A stretch of DNA of 64,000 nucleotides from Agelaius tricolor (taxonomy: Eukaryota; Chordata; Aves; Passeriformes; Icteridae), in the NCBI GenBank assembly GCA_023055355.1, contig JALJCS010000024.1, positions 11,733,501 to 11,797,500 of the forward strand, in the 5' to 3' direction. The notes under the pieces are model-generated. The model searched no databases. It had not been told where the DNA came from and was given only the letters and a program-made list of their open reading frames with translations. The position numbers and the translations under genes are program-made. The stretch's first letter is position 1. The number at the start of each line of letters is the position of its first letter. Of the stretch, positions 1 to 12,965 are shown one piece after another.

Positions 1-2230
1 TTACCTTTCCCTGAACAAGCTAGAAATTTGCAGTGCTTGCTTAAGAAGAGAGAAGTGAGCCAGTCTTCCAAGAAAACTATCTCTGAGACTAGAATAGTAA
101 AAGCATATATTGAAATGAAGAGGAAAGTGTTTATGAGAAGTGTATATGAACCACAGTGTTGGAAAAATGAGGAAATTACTCAAATCTCAGTACAACCAAA
201 TAAGACAAGTGTGCCTCAACTTAATTAAACATCAGTGCTTCAGAGAGATTTTCTGCCCACTGCTTTCTGATTTATTTTCAGAGATGAAGCTTAGATTTTG
301 TTCCCATGCTAGGGTAAATCTAGTGCAGCTAAATTGATTCATACTTCCATGGCAAAAAGTCCTCATGAAAGCTCCTAGTGAAAGTCCAGACTCTGCCAGA
401 GTATTCTATGTGGTACATATCTCATTCCTTCTCGTACTTTTTTTGGTTTTGTTCTGAAGGCCTCCCTCCACACAATGAGTTTTGTACTTAACATTAGAGC
501 AAAATACAACCATGCCCTATATCCTTATTATGTAGTAAGAGGTGCCAGTGTTTTCCTCCATCTTTTAAGAAAAAAAACATGGTGTGAAGGAAAAGAGGGG
601 AGACAACCCTGTGCGCTCTGGTTGCCCCTGGGAGCTCAGTCATAGACTCCCTCCTTTGTAGGGGGAGAATCCTTAGATCAAAAAACCTATTCTAGATGTT
701 TATGTGCTGAAAGCCTTATCTTTTGGCCTACAGCAGGTACAAAATTGGGAAACACTGAAAATGCAATGCAATTCTTTACTGGTCTGACCATGCTTCCAGT
801 GATGGAAGAGGAGGAGGAGATTGATGTGAGGGAAGGGTTGTGCAGAATGTGCCTTACAGCAGTGCACGCTGTAATGTGGATTGCAGTCACATGAGCATAC
901 TGGACAAGATTTAACATGCTTCTAGTGTTCCAGGCACTAATATTAGATCTTCCTTGAACAAAACACACCCCCCAACATTTTGAAATTCATTAATTGGAAC
1001 ACTTCCACTGTGTTAATTACCCCACATGATGCACTCAACACCAGGTTTGCAAATTTCAAACAAAACCCAGGTATATTCTGCATCCCCTGGAGTTCACAGC
1101 AGTTTTCCAACATACACTGAAAATTATTTTGAAACAAAAAATATTCAAAGACATTTGAGAAAAATCTGCCTGAGTGTACCAGGAAAATGCAGGGCTTTTG
1201 CCCTTTCATATTTTTGTTTGCTTCCAAAGTTTCACAGCCATTAGGAATACTTTGTCCCCTTGAGGCTTTTGCTGGCTCTTGGCAGACTGGTATTTTCCCT
1301 ACACAGCAGGCACTGACAGTGACAAGTGAGAGCATTGACTCTCTGCTTCTGGCTACCTGCTGCCTTTCTTCTCCTGTTTCCTCAGGAACAGAGGCTGATC
1401 TATGAAAATAAAACAAGAGGAAATGATTCTGCAATTAATATTTTAAACCCTGTGCCTTTATTTCCATTGCATTTTTAATATTTCCTCTTTTCTTTTTTTA
1501 TTTAAGAAAAGTCTTTTCTAAAAGTAAGATGCCATATTACTATTTTGTTTGCACACCTGAGATAGGTGATTTCTCAAGGGAATGTGTAAAATTAATTATG
1601 ACTGTGCATTTGCTGAGTGTCTTAAAACTCAAACTTCATCAGCCAAACAAATGCATCTGTTCAGAATAACAGATTGTTCGCTCTTGATAAGGTGCAGTGT
1701 CTTTTTCCTCTACCCAGCCAACAGGCTAGACAAAAGAAAAAAAAATAACCAGAAAACCAAAACTGCCAAAGTTCACTCTCCTGGGCTTTCCTGCTCTTTC
1801 TGAACTGTGACTGCACAGCACTTGGAATTTTTTTGTCTTTGTCCCAGTGTCAGCCATCAGCCCTTTTAAAGCTTCTCTCAAGTAACTTTGCCCTTTAATG
1901 AGAGGAGTTTGCATTAGTACAAGAACTTTTAACCTGACTTTTGTTTGAGGTTTTGGTGGGTGTTTGCTATTTAGGTTTAATGAGCAGTGCAAACAGCAGC
2001 CACCCAGGAGAGTGCTGTAAGAACATGCAGATTATTTATTCAAGTGATTAGTAAACAGAGAAAGGGAGAGTTACAAGTTCAAACCCAGATCAAGACACAT
2101 GTCCCAGTCTTAATTTTAAAAGTAAAATCCATTTTCAGCATGTTCCATAGAGAAGGTAAAATAACAATGGTAAGGATTTATTAAGGAATATGGGAGAAAG
2201 GAGTTTTGTCTTGTTGTTGGGTTTGCCTCT
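1..2230. other. Unique AT-rich sequence, no gene recognised
   Basis: No recognisable exon, RNA gene or mobile element. A long minus-strand open frame covers about 943-1434, but it opens on TTG and its product matches no family I know, so I do not call it. A slightly GC-richer patch near 595-680 is unassigned. Confidence 0.6.
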
Positions 2231-2320
2231 CTTTTTCTTTTTCTTTTTCTTTTTCTTTTTCTTTTTCTTTTTCTTTTTCTTTTTCTTTTTCTTTTTCTTT
2301 TTTTCTTTTTCCTTTTCTTT
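2231..2320. repeat. (CTTTTT)n hexamer microsatellite
   Basis: Eleven uninterrupted CTTTTT units run from 2231 to about 2296. They are followed by imperfect C/T-rich units to about 2320, with further T-rich sequence beyond. One strand is entirely pyrimidine, so the tract could form triplex (H-DNA) structure and is likely length-polymorphic. The opposite strand reads as a Lys/Arg-rich open frame, which is an artefact of the repeat. Confidence 0.95.
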
Positions 2321-5300
2321 GTTTGGTTGGTTTTGCTTTTAGTTTTGTCTTCTTTTGTTTTTGTTGTTTCTTTTAATCTTGTTGTAGAGTCTTTGACTAT
2401 TAATACTTCAATGAGCAGTAACACTTTGGGAAGATTTTACTTTTACTGGCCTGTGTGTAAAGAGATGCCTGACCATCAAGGCCATCACTGTGGTATTTCT
2501 GAGTCACACAGTAACAACATTTTTGAAATCTGGTCAAAATACTTGGGTTGTCTCATTTATTCAAAATATTAATCACATGAACAGCAATGATCAAATTCAC
2601 CTCAGGTGATGCAGGCAAGGCAGGAAGTGGTAGTCAGAGAAATGATAATCACAATGCAAGGAAAAATGCATCTAAAAAGTAAAGATCAGATCAAACAACA
2701 ATTTTTCCTTTTTTTTTTTTCAATTTTCAGTGGCATTTCAGATTGGTTTTGCATGAAATGAACTGAGAGTTTGGGTAACAGGCTGCAGTCAACATTGAAA
2801 AATGAGAAAAATCAAGAGAAACAGAAAAGGGGAATAGATTTTAAAAGGCAAAAAGTAAAAATATATAAATAAAAAATGAAACAGATATTACAAGATAACA
2901 TAGAGAGGACATGGTAGAAAAGACATCACCCTTTCCCTTAAGCATTAAAAAAGTAATGCAACAGTTTCCCTAGCTGCATAAGGAAAAAAAAACCTTCAGT
3001 TAGAAACAGGTAACATTCCTAATGCAGTGTTTCAGCAGTGTCCCATCCTACTCCATCTAACCCTGTTGCTATTTTCTACTTCTCTGTCACAAACTTTGTG
3101 CCATAACAAGAATTCTGCCCCACATAAATTCAATATAATTATTTCCAAGTGTTGCTGGGATCTTCAGTTTATTCTGCTGTCTCAGAGATAACATTTTTGC
3201 CCTGTCCACAACTCATAATCTTTGTAATAACTGACTACAGCCTACCCAAATTCCTGCCTGCTGTCTCCCATAATCTCAGAGCTTTTGAGTGATTTTTTTT
3301 TTTGGTCCCTGGTTCCCTGCATCTTTCATCTCCTTCATCTCCTTCTCCTGGTCAAAGGGTGATATTTTGTGCTTGGTCCTTCCCTCTTGCAAACTGCTTA
3401 TATCCCAGCTCACCCCAGGCCTGTGGTTTCTGACCTCAATAGAAGAAATGACAGTTTTCTCTTTGGTTTGGGAAAGAACAGCATTTCTTTATTTGACTTT
3501 TCTTCCTAAGGGAACAGGGCTTATGTTATTATGTTGTCTGTCTCTGTCAGAGCCATCCCTTCTCCCACCTTTTTAATCAGTAAGCCTATTTCAATCAAAT
3601 TGCTTGTTTCAATCAAGGATGTATGTATTTTAAAAAATACTTACATAGGATGAATGCATTTTAAAAAAACTTAAATTTTTTTCCCAAGTTTCCCCACAGG
3701 GAATTTGGGGAGCTAAAGAAACAGATGCTTAAACTGAAGGAAACCCTTCAGTGTAAACCTGCCTGTTGTTGCTAGAGTTTCTGCTCTGGAGAAGGTTCAA
3801 TAAAGGAGCTGTAGAGAAACTTGAATTAGAGCTGGCGCTTTCTGAAGCTTCCAATCAATGAGTCCTGACACATAAACCCATGCACCATCATGTTTCATTA
3901 TGGTTACCAGTGCTCAAAGAACTTCCTGTCCTTCTTTACTGAAAACAATAACTTTCCAACATCAGCTCTTCCCTTTGGCCTGAGTATCATGTGAGGAACC
4001 TGGGTAGAGGGTGAGTCAGCCCAGCTCTCTCTATGATAATAAACTTTGAGAGAGTGGCCTGCACTTTCTGAGGATCAGCTCTGGATCTCTCTATCTATTT
4101 GGATAAAAACAACAGTTCCTTGCTAGAAAAATAATTGTGCACATTGGGATTTTTTTTAAATTATGAAGTACTAGTAGCTCAGCATATCTGTAAGCAAAGC
4201 AAATTATAAAGGTTCCCCCTGCAGCATATGTTTCACTTTTCCTTCCAAAAAAGCATAATATGTTTACGAAATTAGGGTACTCCCCCAAAGGGCCTTGAAT
4301 AATGATAAGATATATGAAATAACTACTGTAGGCTTTGAAATCAACATTGCAGAAGATAAGGATTTCATCAGGATGTAGCTCAGTCAAACCTGATTAATTT
4401 GTGCCTGCTTGTGCCTAAGCCACCAAAACATTTCACTGGCAGGCAGTGCAAATGACAAGCCACTGCTTTGGTAGTCTGGAGGGGATTCTTGTTAATATTT
4501 ATGAAAACAGTCTGCAAACTGATTCTGTCTAACTAGGTCTGTCTGTACTACCATTATCTTATCACATCCCACAGGGATACAAAACCTCAATACTGAATTA
4601 ATCGTACTATGACATTTGGAAGAAAGAAAAAGGAGAAACTACTCTGCTGGATCAAACCACTGGAGATTACAAATTGTATTTATGATTGTTGTTTGAGAAG
4701 ATGACAAATACATTTTAATAAACATCTATCAATAACCATCAAATTATTTTTCCCAATATTTCTCTGTACTTTTTCTCAAACATTTAAAGATGCTTGTCTC
4801 CACTATAAACAGAGTTTAGCAAGAAGTTGCATTTAACTGGAGCTGACAAGGTAACTGACTTTGCAGCAGTTTAAGAATATAAACAGCAAAAATGAAAGTG
4901 GAGATTGATCAAAGCAGTATGAGAAATTTGCAGCACTACAGTACCAAATTGCCTGTTATTTTACATAAAAAGAATTTCCATTGAAGTTATCATAGACAAT
5001 AAGCATATTAATTATTTAATGTATATCTGCAAACTGACTCACAGTTGAAGCCATGGCCCCTTTCTGTGCACACATGTATAAATGTATGTGCGTTTTCCAA
5101 CAAATTGCACACTAACAGCTTTTAACCAAATCTGACAGAGGTGAAGATTTTAAAGACATTAATTCCTACCAGTATATTTAAAACAGGAAGTTAAGCAGAG
5201 AACTTAGATTGTCTATGAACTTCCCTCGAGGGTTGAGCTCACCCCTAACTTGGCACTAGAGAACCCAGGGGTGCAAGAGCTTATCTAGGACCTCGGAGTA

Positions 5301-8300
5301 AGAGGGAAGGACCTTGAGCAACTTGGACCTGGAAATCTGACAAGCCAGAAATTCATTATCTGCTCTGTTCCTTGCAGAACAATCATATGCTGGTTTTGTC
5401 AAGAATTGTTTTCAAACCATGGAATTTTAGTGCTGTGATTCACAGCAGTTTATGCTGTGCATAGGAGCTTAGTTTTCCATGCCTGGTACAGGTGAAAACT
5501 TGACTCAGTGCTGGAGCCCCAGCATAACTGAGGCTCCTGGAAGTTTGGGCAGAGATGTCCATGTGCATGCAGGTACAAACTCAAGTTTGCCTCCTTAAAA
5601 CGTACCCACACTGGAGGGGAATTTCTGATTTTGAATATGGGTACCTAAAGCCTACACACAGTTACTTTTAGAAGCTTGTTATTTTATTTTATTTTCATCA
5701 TTTTATTTGAAGGCAAGATGACCTGAAAATGAATTTGCTTCAATAGTTGGCATTCTGGTAACACAATGAAAGATAGATGCACTAACTTCTGAAAAAAAGG
5801 TTCAATATAATGCAAGCCAAGTACAAGTGAGAATAAAAGTAAGAATGTTCTAATGAAGCTGAAACATATGGCAAAGAAATTACTCTACAACCCTTTAGAG
5901 TGCAATAGACGATAATACCCTTGTTATGGAGGTTTTAAGTAATTCTGTGCAACTTAATTGCACCCCTGCAATAAAATGTAGAGGTTGGTTTAAAGTGGCA
6001 ATAGGGTGGTTACCATTTTCTACTCAATTCCATTTATTATTTAACGTCTGCAACCCAAGAATAATAAAAAAGATTTCTTCCAAAAATTTGCTCAAAATTC
6101 TTTTACAATATAATACCAGCTTTATGATGAAACACTTTTGTGGCGAGATTGTCTTCTTTCCATAGAATCTTTTTTTTTTCCCCATTAAAATGTTTTGGTT
6201 GAAAACTTAATTTATTGATGACAAGTGGAAAGTCTCACATGAAACATTAATGAGAACAGCAATGCATATAATCATTATATTAGTAACTCTGGCCCTATAG
6301 AACTTCTAATACATCCTACACTCCTACATGTTTAGATGAAATCTCAGTCCAGTGACAAAACTGAATTGTAGAAGAAAGTTTAGTGTTGAATCAAAAGTGA
6401 TGTTTTGCTGTTTTCATTTCCTGCTACATGTGATAACTTTTCTATTCTTTTTCTGGTTACTCCTGTGTCAGCATAAATATTCTTTTTTAGCCTGAATTTC
6501 TTATATTCAAATTAAATTTTTAAAAATTTAGATATTTGTAAGGAGTGATACACTGACTTTTTCCCTACAAATTTAATAGCAATAATATCCATTGCCTCAA
6601 CCACCAGCTTAAGATATGACTCACTATATATAAAATACTTACTTTCTCAATCCAGCCTCTGCATTACCACAACTTTTTATGTGAATAGGCTGATATTACC
6701 AAATGAACTTCCATGCCAGGAAAGGAGTCAGAAGTCTGCCTCAGCTAGAAGCCATTTTGCAAAGCTTTAGCTGTTGAAAGCAGGAACTGTATTTTTGATT
6801 GAAAAGAATCAGTGTAAATTCACATGCTTCCCAGGTGTGGAAGGGACACTGACAGAAACAAATATCTTCCCATGGATGAAATATTTAAATTGTTTTGCAC
6901 AGACTTCCTAATTTTCACTATCATATGGGGAAGATCAAAATCAGGTTTGTTTTGATCAAACGAGAAGATGATGAAGGACTTATGATAAAGCACCTTGATG
7001 TAAAAGTGATAAGAGCCTTAGAACTATCTAGGGAGAAGGAGATGGAAAAGCTTCAAATATTGACTTGTTCTTGGACCAACCTGTATCTGTTCCTTGTAGG
7101 AAATCTGCCTTGAGCTTACACTTCCCACAAAATATTAAAACTTTCTTTACCAAGAGCTGACTTCAAGGAACACAGGGGAAATGCATTTGAAAATCTTCAG
7201 ATGAGAACAGAAACAGATTTTGAAGGGTATATCTATGACTTCTCTTGATATTATGCATCCACTGATAAAAATTCAGGTGGCTTTGAGAGGTCTGACCTTG
7301 GTTACTGGAGGCCAGCTGCTTAACTTGCAGTTGAGTCTTTTGCTGAGGTCTTCAAAGAAATTGTACCAGGAAACTTTGTTTTTCAGATAGTTTGAACAAA
7401 AATGCAGTCAGCTTGAGAAGGAGAAAAGTAATGTTCAATGGACATCAAGAGATCCAGAAGAGAGAAGTAACTGCAATGCTGCAAAAAGGCCTGCTGGTCA
7501 AAGTAAGGTAATTCTCATTAAAAATAAAATTATAGGAAAATGGGGTTTATTAAATAATAAATTGAATTTCATTTTCAATTGATGGCTAGTCACAGGTAGG
7601 AACATCTTGAATTTTCAAAGTAAGGTCAAAATGTACTTGATTTCTTATCTTTTAAACTGTTTCCTTTTAGTATCAAAACAATTCTAGAAAGGTTAGACAA
7701 ACTGCTTCACATCCTGTCTTCACTGACCTAAAGCTGCATATATTTTTCTTTGTCCTTTGGGCTGAAATATGAGTGTTACTGTGCGTGGGAGGGAAGATAT
7801 TTTACCATAGCATAGATTAGGAAGGGATGAAGTGCTGACCTTCATCATGAAGGTGAATCAAAGCCTTGCAACATTGCAGTGTCTTCTTCTCACTGTTGCC
7901 ACCATAGTTTTTCTATCCACAGAGTTCCTCAGAGTTACCTCCAGTAAGAATTTCATGAGTCTACAGGAACTCAAAGAGGCAAGAAGGATTTTACCTAATC
8001 ATCTGAAACCTGGAGCCAAAGTGCATTTGGTATTCAAAAAAGGATTTGGAAAAAACAGGGGTGGTGTCTTAGCCAAAGGGAACCTTTTACAATAGCAAAA
8101 GGATTGTGAACAAAAGACAGGAAAGGCAGATTGAGCAATGGATCAGGGAAACTGTGTGGGCAGGAAACAGAATAAAGAGTAATTCTAAGTGTCCACATAC
8201 AGGAGCTCTTAGTTGAAATATGTCTGGAGTGTAGTATGCTGTTTTGAATACTTAATCATCACCTCTGTTGAAAGCTCTAACAATAAAAATATGCAAAGTC

Positions 8301-11300
8301 TAGATAAAGGTAGATTAAGTTCATTCATTATTGCAGTCTAAGATAGTCCATTCATTTCTGTGCTGCAAGGCTTTCCAGTTTTTTTTCATGAGAGAAATAA
8401 AAAAAAGATGACTGTCTCTATAGCATGGTACAAGCCTTATCTAGGTTTTTATTTTTGTAGACCTGAGATCAGAAATTTCCTTCTCATGGTGTTACCACTA
8501 ACAACTTCTTAGAATACATTTTTTTTTTCATTTGGAAAGAACTTACCGAAGAACCAACAATTTACACTTAGGTAATATTTTTGGCCATATTAAAATATTT
8601 ATCTATGAATAAACTGATGGGCCTACAGATTTCCAGTGTCTGTCTTTACATGATGTGGAGCAGTTTCCCCCATGCTCATAAAAGCCTCTCCCAGAAGTGT
8701 GGAACTGGGCTGTGCTTTCACTTTGCAGGGTATGCTGAGATTCCACATGCTCTGCAAGATCCAAGGTCTCTCATTCTGCATGTGGTTTCTTTGCAGAGCT
8801 CTGATCATGGAGTAGATTTCTGCACTGGGATTTGCCTACTCCCTGCCTGCAGCTCCATCTTCAGGTTTCTGTTTGGTGTGCTGGGTCTGAACAAGTCCAG
8901 GTTCACTGTCACAGCTTGCTGCATTGCCTCCCATCCCCAGGCAAACACCAGAAAAAAACGTGGCTTAAGCTTACATCAAAGCACAGCTTAACATGGGTTT
9001 CTCTCCAGATTATTCACAGATTCATACTACTTAGCCACAGCCTGAAATCAGAAATTCTGACAAAATTCAAAGCTTAAAAAAAAAAAATCATATGGTGTCA
9101 CTTTCTACTGAAAACATTCATTTTAGCTTTGATAAACATACTGTAAATCAATATACTCAAGACTTGGGCAAACTGCACTGAAAACACTGCAGCTGAACAA
9201 ATCATTCCAACATTAATTTTTAATACAAGTACATAAACAACCAAATACTCTGGGTCTTACAAGCTCACCCTTTCCACAGGGATGATGAGGAATCACAGTT
9301 TGTAAAAGTGTCCTGCTGCTGCCATCTGGCCACCGGCCGCCCACCGAGCCAAACTAGCACTTCCAGAGGCAGCAGTCACTCAGCCAGGGGAGGATCCCCT
9401 TCCACAAGTGTTGATTTAGTGCCTTAGGAGACAGATTGGCAGCGGCATAAGGTAAAACACTCTGCCAAGTACAGTAAAACAAGTGAAAAGAGAGGAAAGA
9501 AAAGTAGAAGGACAGTAGAGAGACCTGCAGGTGATACATAGGCCAGAGAAAAAACAGAAGAGGGTAAGTGGAACAGGCTACATTGAAAAGAGCCGTTTGG
9601 GAGGACTTTAAAATGGTATCAAAATTATTCTAGGATGGGAACAAGGGAAAGCAAAATCTGAATTTAAATTTTCTTCAGTATCTCTGACTATAAAATAGTA
9701 ACACCTATATGCTTTCATGAGGTTTTCCAGGCCATGAAATTTTGTGCCCTATTCAAATAAATTATTTTGCTTTTAAATAAAGATGCTGTTTTACATAAAT
9801 GGTTTTGACATCACTGATTTGCAGTTCTATTATGTCTGCTATTCAGGGGGTAAAAGCAGCAAAAAAGTAGTAAGGGTAGACAAAGTCCAACATTTGAAGT
9901 GTGGCATCCATATAAATGTCAATTTGGTGAATTAATTCAGTGTTGGCAGTTCTGTGCTCAGGTGAGTTGAATGACTTGCCCCAGGTGAGGCAGGTGAAGC
10001 TGTACATGCACAGAGAGGGCCACTGACACTGTAGCTATTAGGTTCTCATTGAGTTTAATTCAGGTCACTGGTGAAAGTCATTTAGCATTGTCAACTGTTG
10101 AGAGTTGTGAAAAAGCCACCCCACAATGTGACACCATTAGTTATTTCTTCTAAGAGGAAAAGTCTTATTAAAACAGCAGGAATGCTGCAGTGTAATCAGA
10201 CGTGAAGTGCTCCATGCCTGCACAGTGTCAGCAGACTCACTTTGTGCTGTGCTAGGCATGGCTCTGCCTTCCTTCCCCATCCCAGTGACATTTCTCTGCA
10301 TGAAGTCTGGTGTCTAGCTGAGAGATTGTTGACATTAGAACAGTCAGAAAAGTTCAGTTAATACACAGCAGACCACTGTGTGAAGGCTCCCTCTTAAAAA
10401 GGAAGAGGCTCCAATTCCCTGCAGTTGACGTTGAATATGTGAGTTTGAAACTGTTGTGCTCCATCCTGAAAGGTCCAAAAATGTTACTCCTTGGCTTAAT
10501 TAGCCTTAACTCTCTGGGGACTGTCATATCATAAGAGTTTAGGCAGCAACATTAACGTGAGGATTTCCTACCTGCTATTCCTGCTTGGTTTTTTTCTGGC
10601 CAAGATCACAAAGTTTTGCCCTTATATTTGTGATGTATGAATAGCCAGGAGCAGAACTGACATTTTGCCTCAAGCCCCATGTTAGGAATTGTCAGTAACT
10701 ACATTCCCCTTGACTGTAGATTTGCTGGCACCAGGGGGAAATCAAACACTAAAGTAAAAGCATTATCAGTGTTTTTGTCAGGCTTTTAGAGAGAAAAATC
10801 CTTCTTATGAAAAAAAACAATTTCGCATTTCAGAAAAATTATTTTTGAGTTGCAATGACAACCTAAGAGCTCCATGCTGTTGTGATCAGACTGCTGGTGG
10901 TAGAAGAGTCTGTTTACAGCTATCTCAGGTCTCTCTACATAACACTGCAGATTGCAGCATACTTGTATCAACAGCAGCTACTGAAAAGTAGAGTCCTTAA
11001 GCTCACCTTTAAATAGCTGTTTACTTGGGTTTGTCCTATTTTATTGTTAGCTATTTTCTAGTTTTCTGGTATGGAATAATTCTTTTGGTATTTGAAAAGT
11101 TGGTTTAGCAGTTCTCTGGTGAGCATTTCTAGGTGGGGATACAGATGTCATGTAAGGTGGCAACAGTATTCAAATTTCCCTGGCTCCTGAAAAAAAGTAT
11201 TTTAACCACTAAACTCTTCTCTAAATCATGGAATTCTGGGCACTGCTGTCACAAGTAAACCTGCACATTAATTTGAGGTTTCCTAAAACAGCTGTCTACC

Positions 11301-12865
11301 TTGAAAATTGGAGTAGTTTTAGGTATGTACTCCCTTGGAGCGCTTTGAATCATCTGACATGAAGAATTTTCCTGTTCACTTGAAGTCCAGAAGACATTCA
11401 TGGGTAGGTGCCTGGCTTACCCTGTGTGCAAGAAGGGACTGGAAAGAACTGGAAGGGCTTTTATTCTGCTCTGAAGTCAAATCACATTCCTGAATCAAGG
11501 ACTATCTCACCCTAAATAAGGTTAGATTTAGCTTTCTTGTTACTGTTGTTATTTTCAAATTCATGCTTTCTTACAATTATGTAACAGGTGAAGTAGAGCA
11601 ATGTCTCAGGATAAAAACAGTAAGCTGGTTATGAAAAACAGTCTAAGTATACCTCTTATAAGCAATCTGCAGACTAAAGAGAATGTATTAATGGGCAACT
11701 GCCTTGAGGAGAAGAAAGTTTAAGACACTTCCTCCTCTGGAATCTGACAAAATATCTAGCAATAGGCAACTTCCTTTACAATGTCCAGACTGCAGAGCTA
11801 GGCATGCTAATGTACCCCACTCAAGAGAACATTGTGCTATATTATATAAATAACCCAGATGAATGTTATTTTTAGATACAATTTGTGAACCAAGTTAAAA
11901 TTATTACAATTACATTTCTTACCGCTAGAAAATGTTTTCCTAAATTTTGTCTAATATTTACCATTTGTTACTTTCCTCTGTCTTCATATGCCTATGTCTT
12001 CACTCACTCATACACTTTCCCCTAACACCAAAGAAATTTCTCCTATCAATTTTAGGAGTTATTAGCAAGATTGATTTCAATAGATATTTTGTCACATGTG
12101 GGTTAAAATCTGCCACAGACAGACACATTTGGCTGCAAAATATGAGAGCAGGTTATGAGTTTCACGTTTTTAATCCCTTAGCTGGTTGGGTTTAAACAAT
12201 TTAATGACTTAGTTTTCACTGCAATGAAAAATGCCGGGTGTTCTTTGTCACAGTGCTGTGCCTTCTAAACAACAATTACTATTCCTGATTGTTATTTCAA
12301 ACATATGCTCTGGGTGCCCAGCTTATTGGTAAAACCTATTTAAGTGTGGTGGGCTCATCATCATTGTCACGTTGCAGTATCTGAAATAGCTTTCATAAAG
12401 AAATATCCATCTGGTCCCTGGCTTTATTTTACTCTTCGCTTATTTAGATCATAATTACAGTTGTGGGATATCAGGGTAACTGCAATTCAATATTGATCCT
12501 ATGTGTAACATCTGTTGAGAGTTCCTGATCTGAATATAAGTAGGTAGTTTGTTGTATTTCATTCTGAGTTAGAATATGTTCTTGTGCAACAATTTTATGT
12601 TTCTCAGGTGGCTGGTGTTTTAGCTTTGAAAATGGAACTTTGTCTTGGAAGCAGTAGCTGAAATGACAGTATAATTTTTAGAGCTTTCAGACTTTTACTG
12701 ACTTTGTGGACTATTATGAAATTACTGTTGATTTTGTTTTCTGTCTTTCTAGACTGTTTTATATCCAGATGTTGAACAGTTTCATTAGGTATGTTTGAAT
12801 GCTTTAGCTGTGTCCTGCCCCCAGGAACCTGGGGCAGTACTTTACCATCTTGAAATGATACCAAA
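2321..12865. other. Unique sequence, no established gene
   Basis: About 10.5 kb of AT-rich sequence in which I see no conserved exon, transposon end or RNA gene. It holds two open frames: 7847-8095, listed separately, and one from 8605 to 8991 whose product I do not recognise. A small CpG-containing GC-rich patch lies near 9320-9350, isolated and unassigned. Confidence 0.55.
7847..8095 (+). CDS. Unrecognised 82-residue open frame, weak candidate
   Basis: The frame begins at an ATG with A at -3 and A at +4, a moderate initiation context. It encodes 82 residues. Residues about 8-24 are strongly hydrophobic (LQCLLLTVATIVFL lies in this stretch), so the N-terminus looks like a signal peptide or a single membrane anchor. 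The remainder is basic, with a Lys/Gly-rich tail around residues 62-78 (FKKGFGKNRGG). I recognise no family, and no splice sites or neighbouring exons give it a context. A frame of this length is expected by chance many times in 64 kb, so it is probably not a gene. Transcript evidence or conservation of the frame in related birds would change that. Confidence 0.1.
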   Translation: MKVNQSLATLQCLLLTVATIVFLSTEFLRVTSSKNFMSLQELKEARRILPNHLKPGAKVHLVFKKGFGKNRGGVLAKGNLLQ

Positions 12866-12965
12866 TTCAGGCCCAGGAGGTCTTAGGGGTATCACCGTGA
12901 TCATCCAGTCTGATTTCTGCTTTGCAGTCTGCCTTTACTGCACTAATTAACTCAGTAAAGGGAAT
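12866..12965 (-). mobile_element. Ancient CR1-like LINE 3' fragment
   Basis: The segment around 12895-12920 reads like the 3' UTR of an old CR1 element in reverse, with the typical phrase GATCATCCAGTCTGA followed by a worn version of the usual downstream sequence. It is strongly diverged and both ends are indistinct. I infer an old CR1 relic; the match is short enough to be partly coincidental. Confidence 0.4.

Noticed and set aside
943..1434. 163-codon minus-strand frame
   Set aside because: It opens on TTG, not ATG, and shows no recognisable family or splice context.
2116..2424. Minus-strand frame with a long Lys/Arg repeat
   Set aside because: It is the antisense reading of the CTTTTT hexamer array; the rest has no protein character.
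8581..8991. 136-codon plus-strand frame
   Set aside because: It opens on TTG; the first ATG is at 8605 and the product is not recognisable. Considered chance.
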